DNA from: Streptomyces sp. CNH099
Lineage (GTDB): Bacteria > Actinomycetota > Actinomycetes > Streptomycetales > Streptomycetaceae
Assembly: GCA_000514715.1 (NCBI GenBank)
Contig: AZWL01000004.1
Span: forward strand, 124,001 to 188,000
Direction: 5' to 3'
DNA: 64,000 nucleotides
The position numbers and the translations under genes were made by a program. This document shows positions 16,984-24,072 of this stretch, one piece after another (positions within the stretch are counted from its first letter, which is position 1; the number at the start of each line of letters is the position of its first letter). The notes under the pieces were generated by a model that was not told the DNA's origin, did no database searches, and was given only the letters and a program-made list of their open reading frames with translations.

Positions 16984-17764
16984 GGCGGGTGCGGAGGCGG
17001 AAGACGAGCAGGCCGGCGGCGGTGAAGCCGGCCGCCCAGAGCAGGCCGAGGGCGAGGTGCCCCCACAGCGCGCTGCGGTCGAAGGCGCCGGCGACGGCGA
17101 ACTGCGTCGGGCCGAAGGAGGGCAGCCACTGCAGTACCGGCTCGTTGGCCAGCGGGTTGCCCAGCGGATTCTGCAGGAACGTGTCGAGCAGCCCGCCCAT
17201 GATGATCAGGAAGAAGCCTTCCAGGTCGTTCTTGACCAGCACGCCGAGCAGGAGCCCGAAGGCGCCGTAGGTGAGCGCCATGACGGTGAAGCCGGCCAGG
17301 ATCGCCGACCAGCCCGCGGGGCCGGGCCGCCAGTAGGCGAGCAGCACCACCGCGGTGTACGTCGCGACGGCGGCGCTGACCAGGGCGATGGACAGGGACT
17401 TGGCGCCGACGAGACGGGACTGCCGGTAGCCGGCGAAGACCAGGCGGCGGTCGAAGACCAGGGTCCTGCGTACGGCGTCGAAGACGGCGAAGCCCGTGAT
17501 CATGGTGAGGGCGTTGAGCCCGGCGGTGATCAGCGTCAGGTCGGCGGCGTCGACGACGAGCGTCTCGCCGGTGGCGAAGAGCCTGAAGCGCAGCGGCTTG
17601 TCCTCGCCGGCGGCCATGGCGCGCATGGCGACGAACCAGACGGGGACGAAGCCCACCAGCAGCAGCGCCGCCATCCGGTTGCGGACCTGGTTGCGCAGGG
17701 AGAAGCGCAGCGCGGTGGGGAACTGCCCGTAGCCCGGGGCCGGCGTCGTGTCAGGCGCGGACAT
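16967..17764 (-). CDS. ABC-2 type transporter permease
   Basis: A 265-residue membrane protein with about six hydrophobic segments (for example AALLLVGFVPVWFVAM, ALVSAAVATYTAVVLLAYW, VMALTYGAFGLLLGVLV and HLALGLLWAAGFTAAGLLVF). The FSLRNQVRNRMAA start and LVKNDLEGFFLIIMGGLLDTF loop fit ABC-2 permeases that export drugs, lipids or peptides. The start overlaps the end of the ATPase gene by 14 bases. It is the last gene of a TetR-ATPase-permease operon. The substrate cannot be read from the sequence; TetR control of such a pair often means efflux of a toxic compound. Confidence 0.85.
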   Translation of the reverse strand: MSAPDTTPAPGYGQFPTALRFSLRNQVRNRMAALLLVGFVPVWFVAMRAMAAGEDKPLRFRLFATGETLVVDAADLTLITAGLNALTMITGFAVFDAVRRTLVFDRRLVFAGYRQSRLVGAKSLSIALVSAAVATYTAVVLLAYWRPGPAGWSAILAGFTVMALTYGAFGLLLGVLVKNDLEGFFLIIMGGLLDTFLQNPLGNPLANEPVLQWLPSFGPTQFAVAGAFDRSALWGHLALGLLWAAGFTAAGLLVFRLRTRRRRGR

Positions 17765-18398
17765 GGTCGTCCTCCGGGTGGTGGGCGCGGGGGCGGATCC
17801 GGCCGTCGACGAGTTCGGCGAGCTGGTCGAACCGCTCCTGTTCGAACACGAGATGGGTGATCACCACGATCGCCGCGCCGCGGTCGCGGAGGGTCTGGAC
17901 GAGATCCCAGAAGTGCAGGTAGGTCTCCCAGTCGAAGCCCTGGTACGGCTCGTCGAGCAGCAGCACGTCGGGGTCGTGGAGCAGGGCGAGGGCGAGGTTG
18001 ACCTTCTGGCGGGTGCCGCCCGACATCTCGCCCACCGAGGTGCGCAGATACCGCTCGCCGCCCAGCTCGCGCAGCAGCTCCAGGCCGCGCTCGGTGCCGG
18101 GCAGCCGGTAGGCGGCGGCGAAGTAGCGCAGGTGCTGCTCCGCGGTCAGGCTGGGGCTGAGCACCGGCTCCTGCGGGCAGTAGCCGAGCCGGCCGTGGAC
18201 GCGGACCTCGCCGCGGTCCGGCGGCTGGATGCCGGCCAGCGCCTTCAGCAGCGTGGACTTGCCGGAGCCGTTCTCGCCGACGACGGCGACGAGTTCGCCC
18301 CGTCGCACCGTGAGGTCGGCGCCGCGGAGCACGCGGTGCCGTCCGTACGCCTTGTGCACGTCCCGCGCCTGAAGCGCGGTCTCCGTCCGGGTGCTCAC
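17751..18398 (-). CDS. ABC transporter ATP-binding protein
   Basis: A 215-residue ATPase subunit. Walker A is GENGSGKST (about residue 43), the signature is MSGGTRQKVNLA (about residue 135), and Walker B is DVLLLDEPYQGFDW (about residue 155), followed by the H-loop VITHL. A Q-loop (CPQEP) is present. The start is GTG in a four-base overlap with the TetR stop. Forms the exporter with the downstream permease. Drives transport by ATP hydrolysis on the cytoplasmic side of the membrane. Confidence 0.9.
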   Translation of the reverse strand: MSTRTETALQARDVHKAYGRHRVLRGADLTVRRGELVAVVGENGSGKSTLLKALAGIQPPDRGEVRVHGRLGYCPQEPVLSPSLTAEQHLRYFAAAYRLPGTERGLELLRELGGERYLRTSVGEMSGGTRQKVNLALALLHDPDVLLLDEPYQGFDWETYLHFWDLVQTLRDRGAAIVVITHLVFEQERFDQLAELVDGRIRPRAHHPEDDHVRA

Positions 18399-19054
18399 GC
18401 GGTTCCCTCCTCTTCCGGCTCCCGTTCCGGCTCCTCCTCCGGCGCCGCCAGGAGCCCGCCGCCGTAGATCGCGAGCATCTCCGGCGCCCAGCGCACGACG
18501 CCCTCCTCCGACAGCGGGTCCGTGCCCAGCACCCCGGTCAGGTGGTCGCGCAGCAGGAACACGGCCAGGTCGTTGGCGAGCAGGAAGGCGGCACGCACCT
18601 CCGGGTCCCGGCCGCGCGCCGCCACCCCGGCCTCCGCCAGCGCGGCCAGGGTCCGCCCGCTCAGCTCGAAGAGGCCGCGGAACAGGGCGCGGGACGCCTC
18701 GCCGCCGGTCAGCAGCAGGCGCCGCAGGTAGGCGCCCAGGGGCAGGTCCGCGGGCAGGTGCCGCAGCAGGGCTTCGGACAGCGTCCCGCCCGCCGCGGGA
18801 TCGGTCAGCATCGCCGACCCCTCGCCGGTCAGTTCGCCGAGCAGCGCCTCGAACGTCGCCACCACGTACGCGTCGACCTCGCGGCGCAGCCCGTCCTTCC
18901 CGCCGAAGTGGTGCACCACCAGCGCCGGCGACACCCCGGCGGCGGCGGCGACCTGCCGCACGCTCACCGCGTCCGGATCCCGCTCGGCGAACAGCCGCAG
19001 CGCCTCGTCGCGGATGGCGGCCCGTGCGGTGCGGTCGTCAGGGATTGAACGCAT
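18395..19054 (-). CDS. TetR family transcriptional regulator of the ABC operon
   Basis: A 219-residue regulator. The TetR N-terminal helix-turn-helix is clear: IRDEALRLFAERD, VSVRQVAAAAGVSPALVVHHFGGKDGL. The C-terminal ligand-binding region ends in a Glu-rich tail (EEEPEREPEEEG). An upstream in-frame ATG at 19063 would lie inside the likely -10 hexamer, so I prefer the ATG at 19054, which would be leaderless. An inverted repeat lies just upstream, so it probably represses its own transcription and that of the two transporter genes, released by an unknown small molecule. Confidence 0.88.
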   Translation of the reverse strand: MRSIPDDRTARAAIRDEALRLFAERDPDAVSVRQVAAAAGVSPALVVHHFGGKDGLRREVDAYVVATFEALLGELTGEGSAMLTDPAAGGTLSEALLRHLPADLPLGAYLRRLLLTGGEASRALFRGLFELSGRTLAALAEAGVAARGRDPEVRAAFLLANDLAVFLLRDHLTGVLGTDPLSEEGVVRWAPEMLAIYGGGLLAAPEEEPEREPEEEGTA

Positions 19055-19061
19055 GTACAGC

Positions 19062-19090
19062 ATACTAAACGACTGTTCAGCACCACGGCA
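19062..19090 (-). promoter_or_regulatory. TetR-operon promoter overlapped by operator-like inverted repeat
   Basis: Reading the minus strand, a TGCCGT -35-like element (19090-19085) and TAGTAT -10 (19067-19062) are 17 bases apart. CTGAAC-AGTC-GTTTAG (19080-19065) is a 16-base near-palindrome (5 of 6 arm positions) that overlaps the -10, the classic location of an autoregulated TetR operator. The start point would fall about at the ATG 19054. Confidence 0.5.
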
Positions 19091-19148
19091 AGCAGGCCCG
19101 GGGGAGGCATGGGAAACCCCTGGTCAAACCCCGGTTCCGGCGGCCGCC

Positions 19149-19991
19149 TCAGAGGCTCCGGCCGGGCAGGCGCAGGAGGTTCAGGCGGTACTCCTCGACC
19201 TGCGGCAGGCCCTGCGCGGCGAGCCCGGCGAGCATCTCCCGGTACGCGGCGGGCAGCGCCCGGCGCATGGGCTCCGGCAGGCTGGTGAGCGTGTGCGAGT
19301 CGAGCACCCGGGCGCCGGGGCGCCAGCCGGCCACCTCCGCGGGGTCCGCGCACGCCCACCGCATCCGGGCCTCGACCTTGCTCAGCGCGTCGTGCGACTC
19401 CTGCGTGCCGACGATCCCCGGGCCCGCGGTGTCCAGGGCCAGCAGGGCGCCGGGGAACCGGGCGCCGGCCAGGTCCACGACCCGGCGCACCTCCGCCTCC
19501 GGCAGGAACGGCAGCACCGCCTCGGCGGCGAGGAAGTACGGCCCCGCGCCGCCCAGCGCGACCGCCTCATCCGCCCACGAGCCGTCCGTCACCGAGGCGG
19601 CGAGCATCCGGCGGCGGCCGGCGTCGGCGAAGAGCGTCCGGCGCAGCTCGATCACGTCGGGCAGGTCGAACTCCAGCCAGCGCGCGGTGCCGTTGTCGAC
19701 GCGCTCGAAACGGGTGTTGAGCCCGGTGCCGATCTCGACCACGGTGCCGTCCGGGTGGACGGCGAGGAACTCCCGCACCCACCGGTCGAACAGCGCGGTG
19801 CGCAGCACCGTGCCGGTCAGGCTCGGCAGGCCGTCGAAGCGGGCGAAGTTGTAGGCGAGCGAGGCGACGATCTCCTCGGCCCGCGGGTCCCGCAGGGCGG
19901 GCTCGGCCCTGCCGTTCTCCACGGCGCGTCCGTAGAGGGGGATCAGCAACGTCTCCTGGACCGGGCCCAGGTCGATGCGGTGTCGGGTCAC
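19149..19991 (-). CDS. LCM-family SAM-dependent methyltransferase
   Basis: A 280-residue methyltransferase of the leucine carboxyl methyltransferase (PF04072) type. SAM-binding residues lie in VVEIGTGLNTRFERVDNG (around residue 85) and WLEFDLPDVIELR, both typical of this family, followed by FLAAEAVLPFLPEAEVRR. The start is GTG with AGGAGG five bases upstream. Members methylate carboxyl or hydroxyl groups of secondary metabolites or lipids; the substrate is unknown. It stands alone, downstream in the same direction as a Zur/Fur-like box at 20066-20086, which suggests metal control. It is not adjacent to any biosynthetic cluster in the window. Confidence 0.85.
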   Translation of the reverse strand: MTRHRIDLGPVQETLLIPLYGRAVENGRAEPALRDPRAEEIVASLAYNFARFDGLPSLTGTVLRTALFDRWVREFLAVHPDGTVVEIGTGLNTRFERVDNGTARWLEFDLPDVIELRRTLFADAGRRRMLAASVTDGSWADEAVALGGAGPYFLAAEAVLPFLPEAEVRRVVDLAGARFPGALLALDTAGPGIVGTQESHDALSKVEARMRWACADPAEVAGWRPGARVLDSHTLTSLPEPMRRALPAAYREMLAGLAAQGLPQVEEYRLNLLRLPGRSL

Positions 19992-20060
19992 GGGTGCCTC
20001 CTGCGTGCGGGCCGGCGGATCGGCGGGTCACGGGGCCGGGTCGTCGGCGTACGAGCGGCG

Positions 20061-20086
20061 TTATCGATAATGATTTCCATTTTTAT
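20061..20086. promoter_or_regulatory. Zur/Fur-like box upstream of the methyltransferase gene
   Basis: The AT-rich GATAATGATTTCCATTTTT (20066-20084) matches the classic Fur box at 13 of 19 positions and contains AATG-N5-CATT. It is preceded by the perfect palindrome TTATCGATAA (20061-20070). The core TTTCCATTTTTAT (20074-20086) recurs with one change in inverse orientation at 33005-33017 in front of the zinc-starvation ribosomal genes, so the two sites probably bind the same metalloregulator. Lies 75 bases or more upstream of the methyltransferase start and would overlap its promoter. Confidence 0.55.
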
Positions 20087-20117
20087 AACACGCCCGGGGC
20101 AGGGGCGGCGGCGACCC

Positions 20118-20146
20118 TTGTCAACCGCCTCGGCGCCTTCTATCGT
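20118..20146 (+). promoter_or_regulatory. HrdB-type promoter of the endoglucanase gene
   Basis: TTGTCA (20118-20123) and TATCGT (20141-20146) are separated by exactly 17 bases, a good vegetative promoter. The start point near 20152 lies just before the CebR-like operator, so repressor binding would block transcription. Confidence 0.7.
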
Positions 20147-20155
20147 CTCCACGAC

Positions 20156-20169
20156 TGGGAGCGCTCCCA
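20156..20169 (+). promoter_or_regulatory. CebR/CelR operator
   Basis: TGGGAGCGCTCCCA is a perfect 14-base palindrome identical to the known CebR (CelR) operator that controls cellulase and cellobiose-uptake genes in actinomycetes. It lies immediately downstream of the -10 element. Cellobiose or cellotriose releases the repressor in characterised strains. Confidence 0.88.
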
Positions 20170-20199
20170 CAGTCCCCCACCTGAAGGAGCACCACGGAT

Positions 20200-20973
20200 A
20201 TGAGATCAGCGAAGCCCCGTATACGCGCCCTCGGAGCGGCGGCCCTCCTCGCCCTCGGCTCCCTGACCGCGTCCCTGACGACCGCCGAGGCGTCCCCGGC
20301 CGCCGCCCAGGCGGAGATCTGCGAGAAGTACGGCACCACGACGATCCAGAACAGGTACGTGGTGCAGAACAACGCCTGGGGCACGGACCAGACGCAGTGC
20401 ATCACCACCACCGACAGCGGCTTCCGCATCACGCGGGCGGACGGCAGCGCCCCCACCAACGGCGCCCCGAAGTCGTACCCGTCGGTCTACCTCGGCTGCC
20501 ACTACTCCAACTGCTCGCCGGGCAGCAACCTGCCGCGGCAGATCGGGGCGATCTCCAGCGCGCCCAGCCAGGTCTCGTACTCCTACGTCGACAACGCCGT
20601 CTACAACGCGTCGTTCGACATCTGGCTGGACCCGGAGCCGCGGACCAACGGGGTGAACCGGACCGAGATCATGATCTGGCTCAACCGCGTCGGGCCGATC
20701 CAGCCCATCGGCTCACCGGTCGGCACCGCCCAGGTCGCGGGCCACACCTGGGAGGTGTGGCGGGGCAGCAACGGGGCGAACGACGTGATCTCCTTCGTCG
20801 CGCCCGCCACGGTCCACAGCCTCACCTTCGACCTGAGGGACTTCATCGACCGGGCGATCGACGCGGGGCTGGCCACGGACCAGTGGTACCTGACCAGCGT
20901 CCAGGCGGGCTTCGAGCCCTGGGAGGGCGGCACCGGCCTCGGCGTGAACTCGTTCTCGGCGTCGGTCAACTGA
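20200..20973 (+). CDS. celB: Secreted GH12 endo-beta-1,4-glucanase
   Basis: A 257-residue secreted enzyme. AAGGAG (20184-20189) precedes the ATG by 10 bases. A Sec signal peptide (MRSAKPRIRALGAAALLALG..., cleavage around residue 36 after AAA-type residues) is followed directly by a GH12 catalytic domain. Motifs include CEKYGTTTI, YPSVYLGCHYSNC, the nucleophile region NRTEIMIWLN and the acid/base region GFEPWEGG. There is no carbohydrate-binding module, unlike some S. lividans/halstedii CelB forms that carry a C-terminal one. It hydrolyses internal beta-1,4 bonds of cellulose or beta-glucan outside the cell. Regulation by CebR is strongly indicated. The gene symbol follows the GH12 enzymes of Streptomyces. 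Confidence 0.9.
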   Translation: MRSAKPRIRALGAAALLALGSLTASLTTAEASPAAAQAEICEKYGTTTIQNRYVVQNNAWGTDQTQCITTTDSGFRITRADGSAPTNGAPKSYPSVYLGCHYSNCSPGSNLPRQIGAISSAPSQVSYSYVDNAVYNASFDIWLDPEPRTNGVNRTEIMIWLNRVGPIQPIGSPVGTAQVAGHTWEVWRGSNGANDVISFVAPATVHSLTFDLRDFIDRAIDAGLATDQWYLTSVQAGFEPWEGGTGLGVNSFSASVN

Positions 20974-21010
20974 CCGCGCGCCGGCGACGATCGGGGTCAC
21001 ACCCCGGGTC

Positions 21011-21045
21011 GCCGCCCGCGGACACGGCATGTCCCCGCGGGCGGC
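21011..21045. terminator. Bidirectional terminator between endoglucanase and xylanase genes
   Basis: GCCGCCCGCGGACA (21011-21024) pairs with TGTCCCCGCGGGCGGC (21030-21045), with a two-base bulge and a 5-base loop. It sits between convergent stop codons and can serve both genes. Confidence 0.7.
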
Positions 21046-21071
21046 GGCACGCCGGCGTCACAGCAGCGCGG

Positions 21072-22067
21072 TCACGCGCTGCAGGAGACGGTGGGCCAGT
21101 TCCAGTTGCCGTTGGCCTGGATGGTCACGCCCCAGTTGTTGCCGTTGCCGTTGGGGCGGGCGACCAGCGTCTGGCTGTCGGGCCAGTCGGCGCTGATGTT
21201 CCAGGTGGCGATGATCTTCGCGGGTGACGGGACGTTCATCGTCACGGTCCAGTTGCTGGAGCCCGACGTGGCGACGTTGAGGTTGTACCGGTCGCCCCAC
21301 CGCTCCCCCGCGGACAGGGTCGAGGTGCAGCCCCCGCCCCCGGGCCCGCCGGGGTCGTCGCCGCCGCCACCGGTGCCGCCGACCGTGATGTTCGAGTTGC
21401 CACTGCTCTGGTAGCCCTCGGTGGCCATGATCATGTAGTAGTTGAAGCTGCCCAGGTTCATCCCGGCCCGGGCCCAGGCGTCGAAGTGGTTGCCGGTGTT
21501 GATGGTGCCGCCGGTGCGCCTGCCGCGGTTGACGCTCCAGTACTGCGGGAAGGTCTTGTTGTCGCCTTCGATGGACGGAGCGTTGTACCGCATCGTGTGG
21601 TACAGGTCGTACGTGACGCCGTCGCTGCTCACCGAGCCCCGGTTGTCACCGGTGGGGCGGTAGGAGCCGTAGTTGTCGACGATGTAGTACTCGACGAGCG
21701 GGTTCGAGGTCCAGCCGTAGAGGCAGAGGTAGCCGTTGCCGGACGGGTTGAAGCTGCCGGAGTAGCTCACGTTGCGGCGGCTGCCGTTGCTCCAGCCCTT
21801 GCCGCAGACGAAGTTGCCGGTGTTCTGCCAGGAGGTGCTGTACTGCCCGCCGGACCCCATGGTCATGGAGACCGTGTTCTGGCTGTCGGTCCAGAACGAG
21901 AAGAAGTAGCCGTTGTGCGTGCCGGTCTGGTTGGTCGTGACCGTCTGCGCGTGCGCCGTGCCGGGCAGCAGCAGCGGCGACGCCGCCGCCACGGCCAGGC
22001 CGCCGGCGCCGGCGGCGACGAATCGTCTTCGGCTGAGCGAGCGGGCGGGTTCGTGGTGCATGTCCAT
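21072..22067 (-). CDS. Secreted GH11 endo-beta-1,4-xylanase with C-terminal CBM2
   Basis: A 331-residue secreted enzyme. The start ATG follows AGGAGGAAGC. The signal peptide has a twin-arginine motif (SRRRFVAAG), so export by Tat is likely. The GH11 domain (residues ~42-230) shows [10 protein letters not shown], the nucleophile Glu in [12 protein letters not shown], and the acid/base Glu in [13 protein letters not shown] Gly-rich linker ([17 protein letters not shown]) leads to a CBM2 of about 85 residues bounded by two cysteines (CTSTLS...TVSCSA) with exposed Trp residues. It cleaves xylan outside the cell; the module anchors it to cellulose or xylan. It lies convergent with the endoglucanase, forming a small plant-polysaccharide locus. 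Confidence 0.92.
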   Translation of the reverse strand: MDMHHEPARSLSRRRFVAAGAGGLAVAAASPLLLPGTAHAQTVTTNQTGTHNGYFFSFWTDSQNTVSMTMGSGGQYSTSWQNTGNFVCGKGWSNGSRRNVSYSGSFNPSGNGYLCLYGWTSNPLVEYYIVDNYGSYRPTGDNRGSVSSDGVTYDLYHTMRYNAPSIEGDNKTFPQYWSVNRGRRTGGTINTGNHFDAWARAGMNLGSFNYYMIMATEGYQSSGNSNITVGGTGGGGDDPGGPGGGGCTSTLSAGERWGDRYNLNVATSGSSNWTVTMNVPSPAKIIATWNISADWPDSQTLVARPNGNGNNWGVTIQANGNWNWPTVSCSA

Positions 22068-22194
22068 GCTTCCTCCTCGACGAAGGCTGGAGAGGGACAG
22101 ACAGCGTGATGTGACCGTGCGGTGACGCGGATGGGCAGTGACGAACGCCTGCCGATGTCACAGAAGTTGCCTCAGACCGGACGGGGCTGTCAAC

Positions 22195-22221
22195 AGTTTC
22201 TGCCGCAGTTTCGCAAGTTTC
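22195..22221 (-). promoter_or_regulatory. Three GAAACT direct repeats, possible xylan-regulator site
   Basis: On the minus strand CGAAACTTGCGAAACTGC is followed by a third GAAACT; spacing between repeats is 9 and 12 bases. Similar CGAAA-type repeats occur upstream of Streptomyces xylanase genes and bind sugar-responsive repressors. The exact protein is not identified here. Confidence 0.4.
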
Positions 22222-22403
22222 GACGCCGCCCAATTCGGCATCTCTGCTGCTCACTTGGACACAAAGGAACAGGAGCCGCTTCCTCCGCAAAGGATCTCGC
22301 CGAATCCTTGATCTTCACACCGGCGAGGCACTCGAACTTTTCGATGTGATCTACGAAAATCCTCGGAAACGCGCAGGTCCGGCTCACCGGCCTCCCCGGC
22401 AAC

Positions 22404-22440
22404 CCGGCGCCCGCGGGCGCGCAGCACCCGCGGGCGCCGG
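22404..22440 (-). terminator. Strong hairpin after the alpha/beta hydrolase gene
   Basis: CCGGCGCCCGCGGG (22404-22417) and CCCGCGGGCGCCGG (22427-22440) form a perfect 14-base-pair stem with a 9-base loop. It begins 11 bases after the hydrolase stop. Confidence 0.8.
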
Positions 22441-22451
22441 ACGGCCCGGCG

Positions 22452-23174
22452 CTACTTCAGGTGCCGGTCCAGGAACCGGCAGCCGTCCTCCAGCTCGAAC
22501 CACGGGGTGCCGGTGTGGCCCCCCGGGTTGGCGTGCAGCGTCTTCTCCTTGCTGCCGAAGGCGCCGAACAGGTCGAGGGCACGTTGCCGGGGGTTCGCTT
22601 CGTCGTCCCACTGCAGCAGGAAGAGCAGCGGAACGGTGACCTGCCGGGCCTCCTCGCGCTGGGCGCGGGGCACGTATCCCCCGGCGTGGAAGCCCGCGGC
22701 CACCAGGCGCGGCTCGGTCACCGCCAGCCGGATGCCGAGGGCGGCCCATCCCCCGGAGTATCCGACGGGGCCGTCGATCCCGGGCAGTTCGAGGAGGGCG
22801 TCCAGGGTGGTCCGCCATTCCGGGGCCGCCTGCTCGACCAGCGGGGCGACGACGGACTCCAGGAGTTCGTCGGCCGGCTCGCCGGCCTCCACGGCCCGCC
22901 GGAGGTCGGCGCGGGCCTGCTCGTCGGCGGCGGTACGGGGACGGTCGCCGCAGCCGGCGGCGTCGATGGTGGCCACCGCGTAGCCGCGCGCGGCGGTGTA
23001 CCGGGCCCGGGCCGCCAGCCGGGGGTCGGCCTTGGGCAGGCCGTTGTTGTGGGCCATCAGGACCAGCGGGGCGGGCGCGGGCCCGGGCGTCCACAGGGTG
23101 CCGGGGATCTCGCCGAGGGTGAACTCGCGTTCGCGGACGCCGTCGTCGTGGCGCCGCTCGGAAGTGACGTGCAT
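22452..23174 (-). CDS. Alpha/beta hydrolase, dienelactone hydrolase-like
   Basis: A 240-residue cytoplasmic hydrolase. The nucleophile elbow is GYSGG (around residue 140), the His loop is NPGGHTG (about residue 220) and an acidic residue lies in LLQWDDEAN (about residue 190), spaced as in the dienelactone hydrolase and carboxylesterase group. ATIDAAGCGDRPR is a typical strand-turn for the fold. No signal peptide. The start ATG is preceded by GAAAGG. It is a single-gene unit pointing toward the xylanase; substrate not deducible. Confidence 0.82.
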   Translation of the reverse strand: MHVTSERRHDDGVREREFTLGEIPGTLWTPGPAPAPLVLMAHNNGLPKADPRLAARARYTAARGYAVATIDAAGCGDRPRTAADEQARADLRRAVEAGEPADELLESVVAPLVEQAAPEWRTTLDALLELPGIDGPVGYSGGWAALGIRLAVTEPRLVAAGFHAGGYVPRAQREEARQVTVPLLFLLQWDDEANPRQRALDLFGAFGSKEKTLHANPGGHTGTPWFELEDGCRFLDRHLK

Positions 23175-23735
23175 GGTCGTGCCTTTCGGGAGTGCGCGTG
23201 AAGGCGCTCCCGGACGACCTACCGCCCGGCCGTGACCCCGGAGGGGAGCACCCGTACCGATACTGCGTTCACGGGTACCACCTCCTCGTCGTCGTGCACG
23301 GCCCCCGGGAGGCTAGCAACGGCCGCCCCGGCCCGCCAACGGGATTTCGCGCTCCCCGCCGGCCCCCGCCCCGCCGGTCACCGTCGGCGGGACGAACGGC
23401 ATGGCCGTGTCCGGCCGCTCCCCCGGGTCACGGCAGGTCGTCTCCGGCGGTGCCGACGCGGTCCCACTCCACGATCACGGCCTCATGGGATCCCTCCTCG
23501 GCATCCGCTCCGGCAGGCACCTGTTCCCGCACGGGCGCTACCTGGACACACCGGGGTCCCCGGGAGTACTCGCGCGCCGCGGGCGGACGCCGCGGGGCCG
23601 CGGGGGCGTCAGGGCCGTGCCACCTGGGTAAGACCTGAGCGGCACTTCGTGTCGTGAAAGGCTCACGCTGCGCCAGCCTGCATGAGAGCTCGACGTACGC
23701 ACATGCAGTCCGGGCGGGTACTCCAAGGGGACCGA
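23175..23735. other. 561-base divergent intergenic region, no supported gene
   Basis: Lies between the hydrolase (minus) and the trypco2-type gene (plus). Several open frames cross it on both strands but none has a good start, ribosome binding site or recognisable domain. The minus-strand frame ending at 23428 has a coding-looking tail (VREQVPAGADAEEGS), possibly the worn end of an old gene. Promoters for both flanking genes must be here; no convincing hexamers were found. Confidence 0.5.
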
Positions 23736-24068
23736 ATGGGGCGGGACTTACAGCGGCTGACACTGACCGAGGCCATCGAGTCGCTGCGCCGGGATCTGGA
23801 GGCCGCGCAGCGCCAGGGGGTGGGCAGAGGCATCGGCTTCAGCGTCCAGGACATCAGCGTGGAACTGGCCGTCGAGGCCGAGCGGAGCGACAGCGTGGAG
23901 GGCGGGGTGTCCTGGTACGTGACCGCCAAGGGCGGCCGGTCGCGGATCCGGCGCAACGCCACCCGGCTGGTGGTGTCGCTGAAGCCGCGCGGCACCCTCA
24001 ACGTCGCGGACGACACCGGCCGGCCGCGCAACAGCCCCGCTCCCCGAACCGGCGACACGGCGCGGTGA
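23736..24068 (+). CDS. Trypco2-type small protein (trypsin co-occurring domain)
   Basis: A 110-residue protein; the ATG at 23736 follows AAGGGGA. LTLTEAIESLRRDLEAAQRQG followed by IGFSVQDISVELAVEAER and SWYVTAKGG matches the trypsin-co-occurring domain 2 (trypco2) recognised in conflict systems. It is encoded four bases before a trypsin-like protease gene, the association that gives the domain its name. Role unknown; it is probably a partner or substrate of the protease in a signalling complex. Longer starts at 23682 and 23703 are possible but less well placed. Confidence 0.78.
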   Translation: MGRDLQRLTLTEAIESLRRDLEAAQRQGVGRGIGFSVQDISVELAVEAERSDSVEGGVSWYVTAKGGRSRIRRNATRLVVSLKPRGTLNVADDTGRPRNSPAPRTGDTAR

Positions 24069-24072
24069 CGGG

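Larger units (their letters stand above)
22068..22451 (-). other. 384-base intergenic region with xylanase upstream signals
   Basis: No gene was found. The part nearest 22067 is the presumed 5' leader of the xylanase gene. Three AGTTTC repeats (22195-22200, 22207-22212, 22216-22221) lie about 130-155 bases upstream of the start; read on the minus strand they are GAAACT units of the kind reported upstream of Streptomyces xylanase genes. Base composition is clearly lower in GC between 22150 and 22370. A terminator of the flanking hydrolase gene lies at 22404-22440. Confidence 0.6.

Noticed and set aside
19055-19063. Upstream ATG 19063 as the TetR start
   Set aside because: It falls within the likely -10 hexamer; ATG 19054 fits a leaderless transcript.
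20061-20086. Iron box of DmdR/DtxR type
   Set aside because: The site lacks the TTAGGTTAGGCTAACCTAA pattern; its form is Fur/Zur-like.
23428-23763. Minus-strand frame with a coding-looking tail in the 561-base gap
   Set aside because: No start signal, no family resemblance, and it would overlap the trypco2 gene start. At most a worn gene end.
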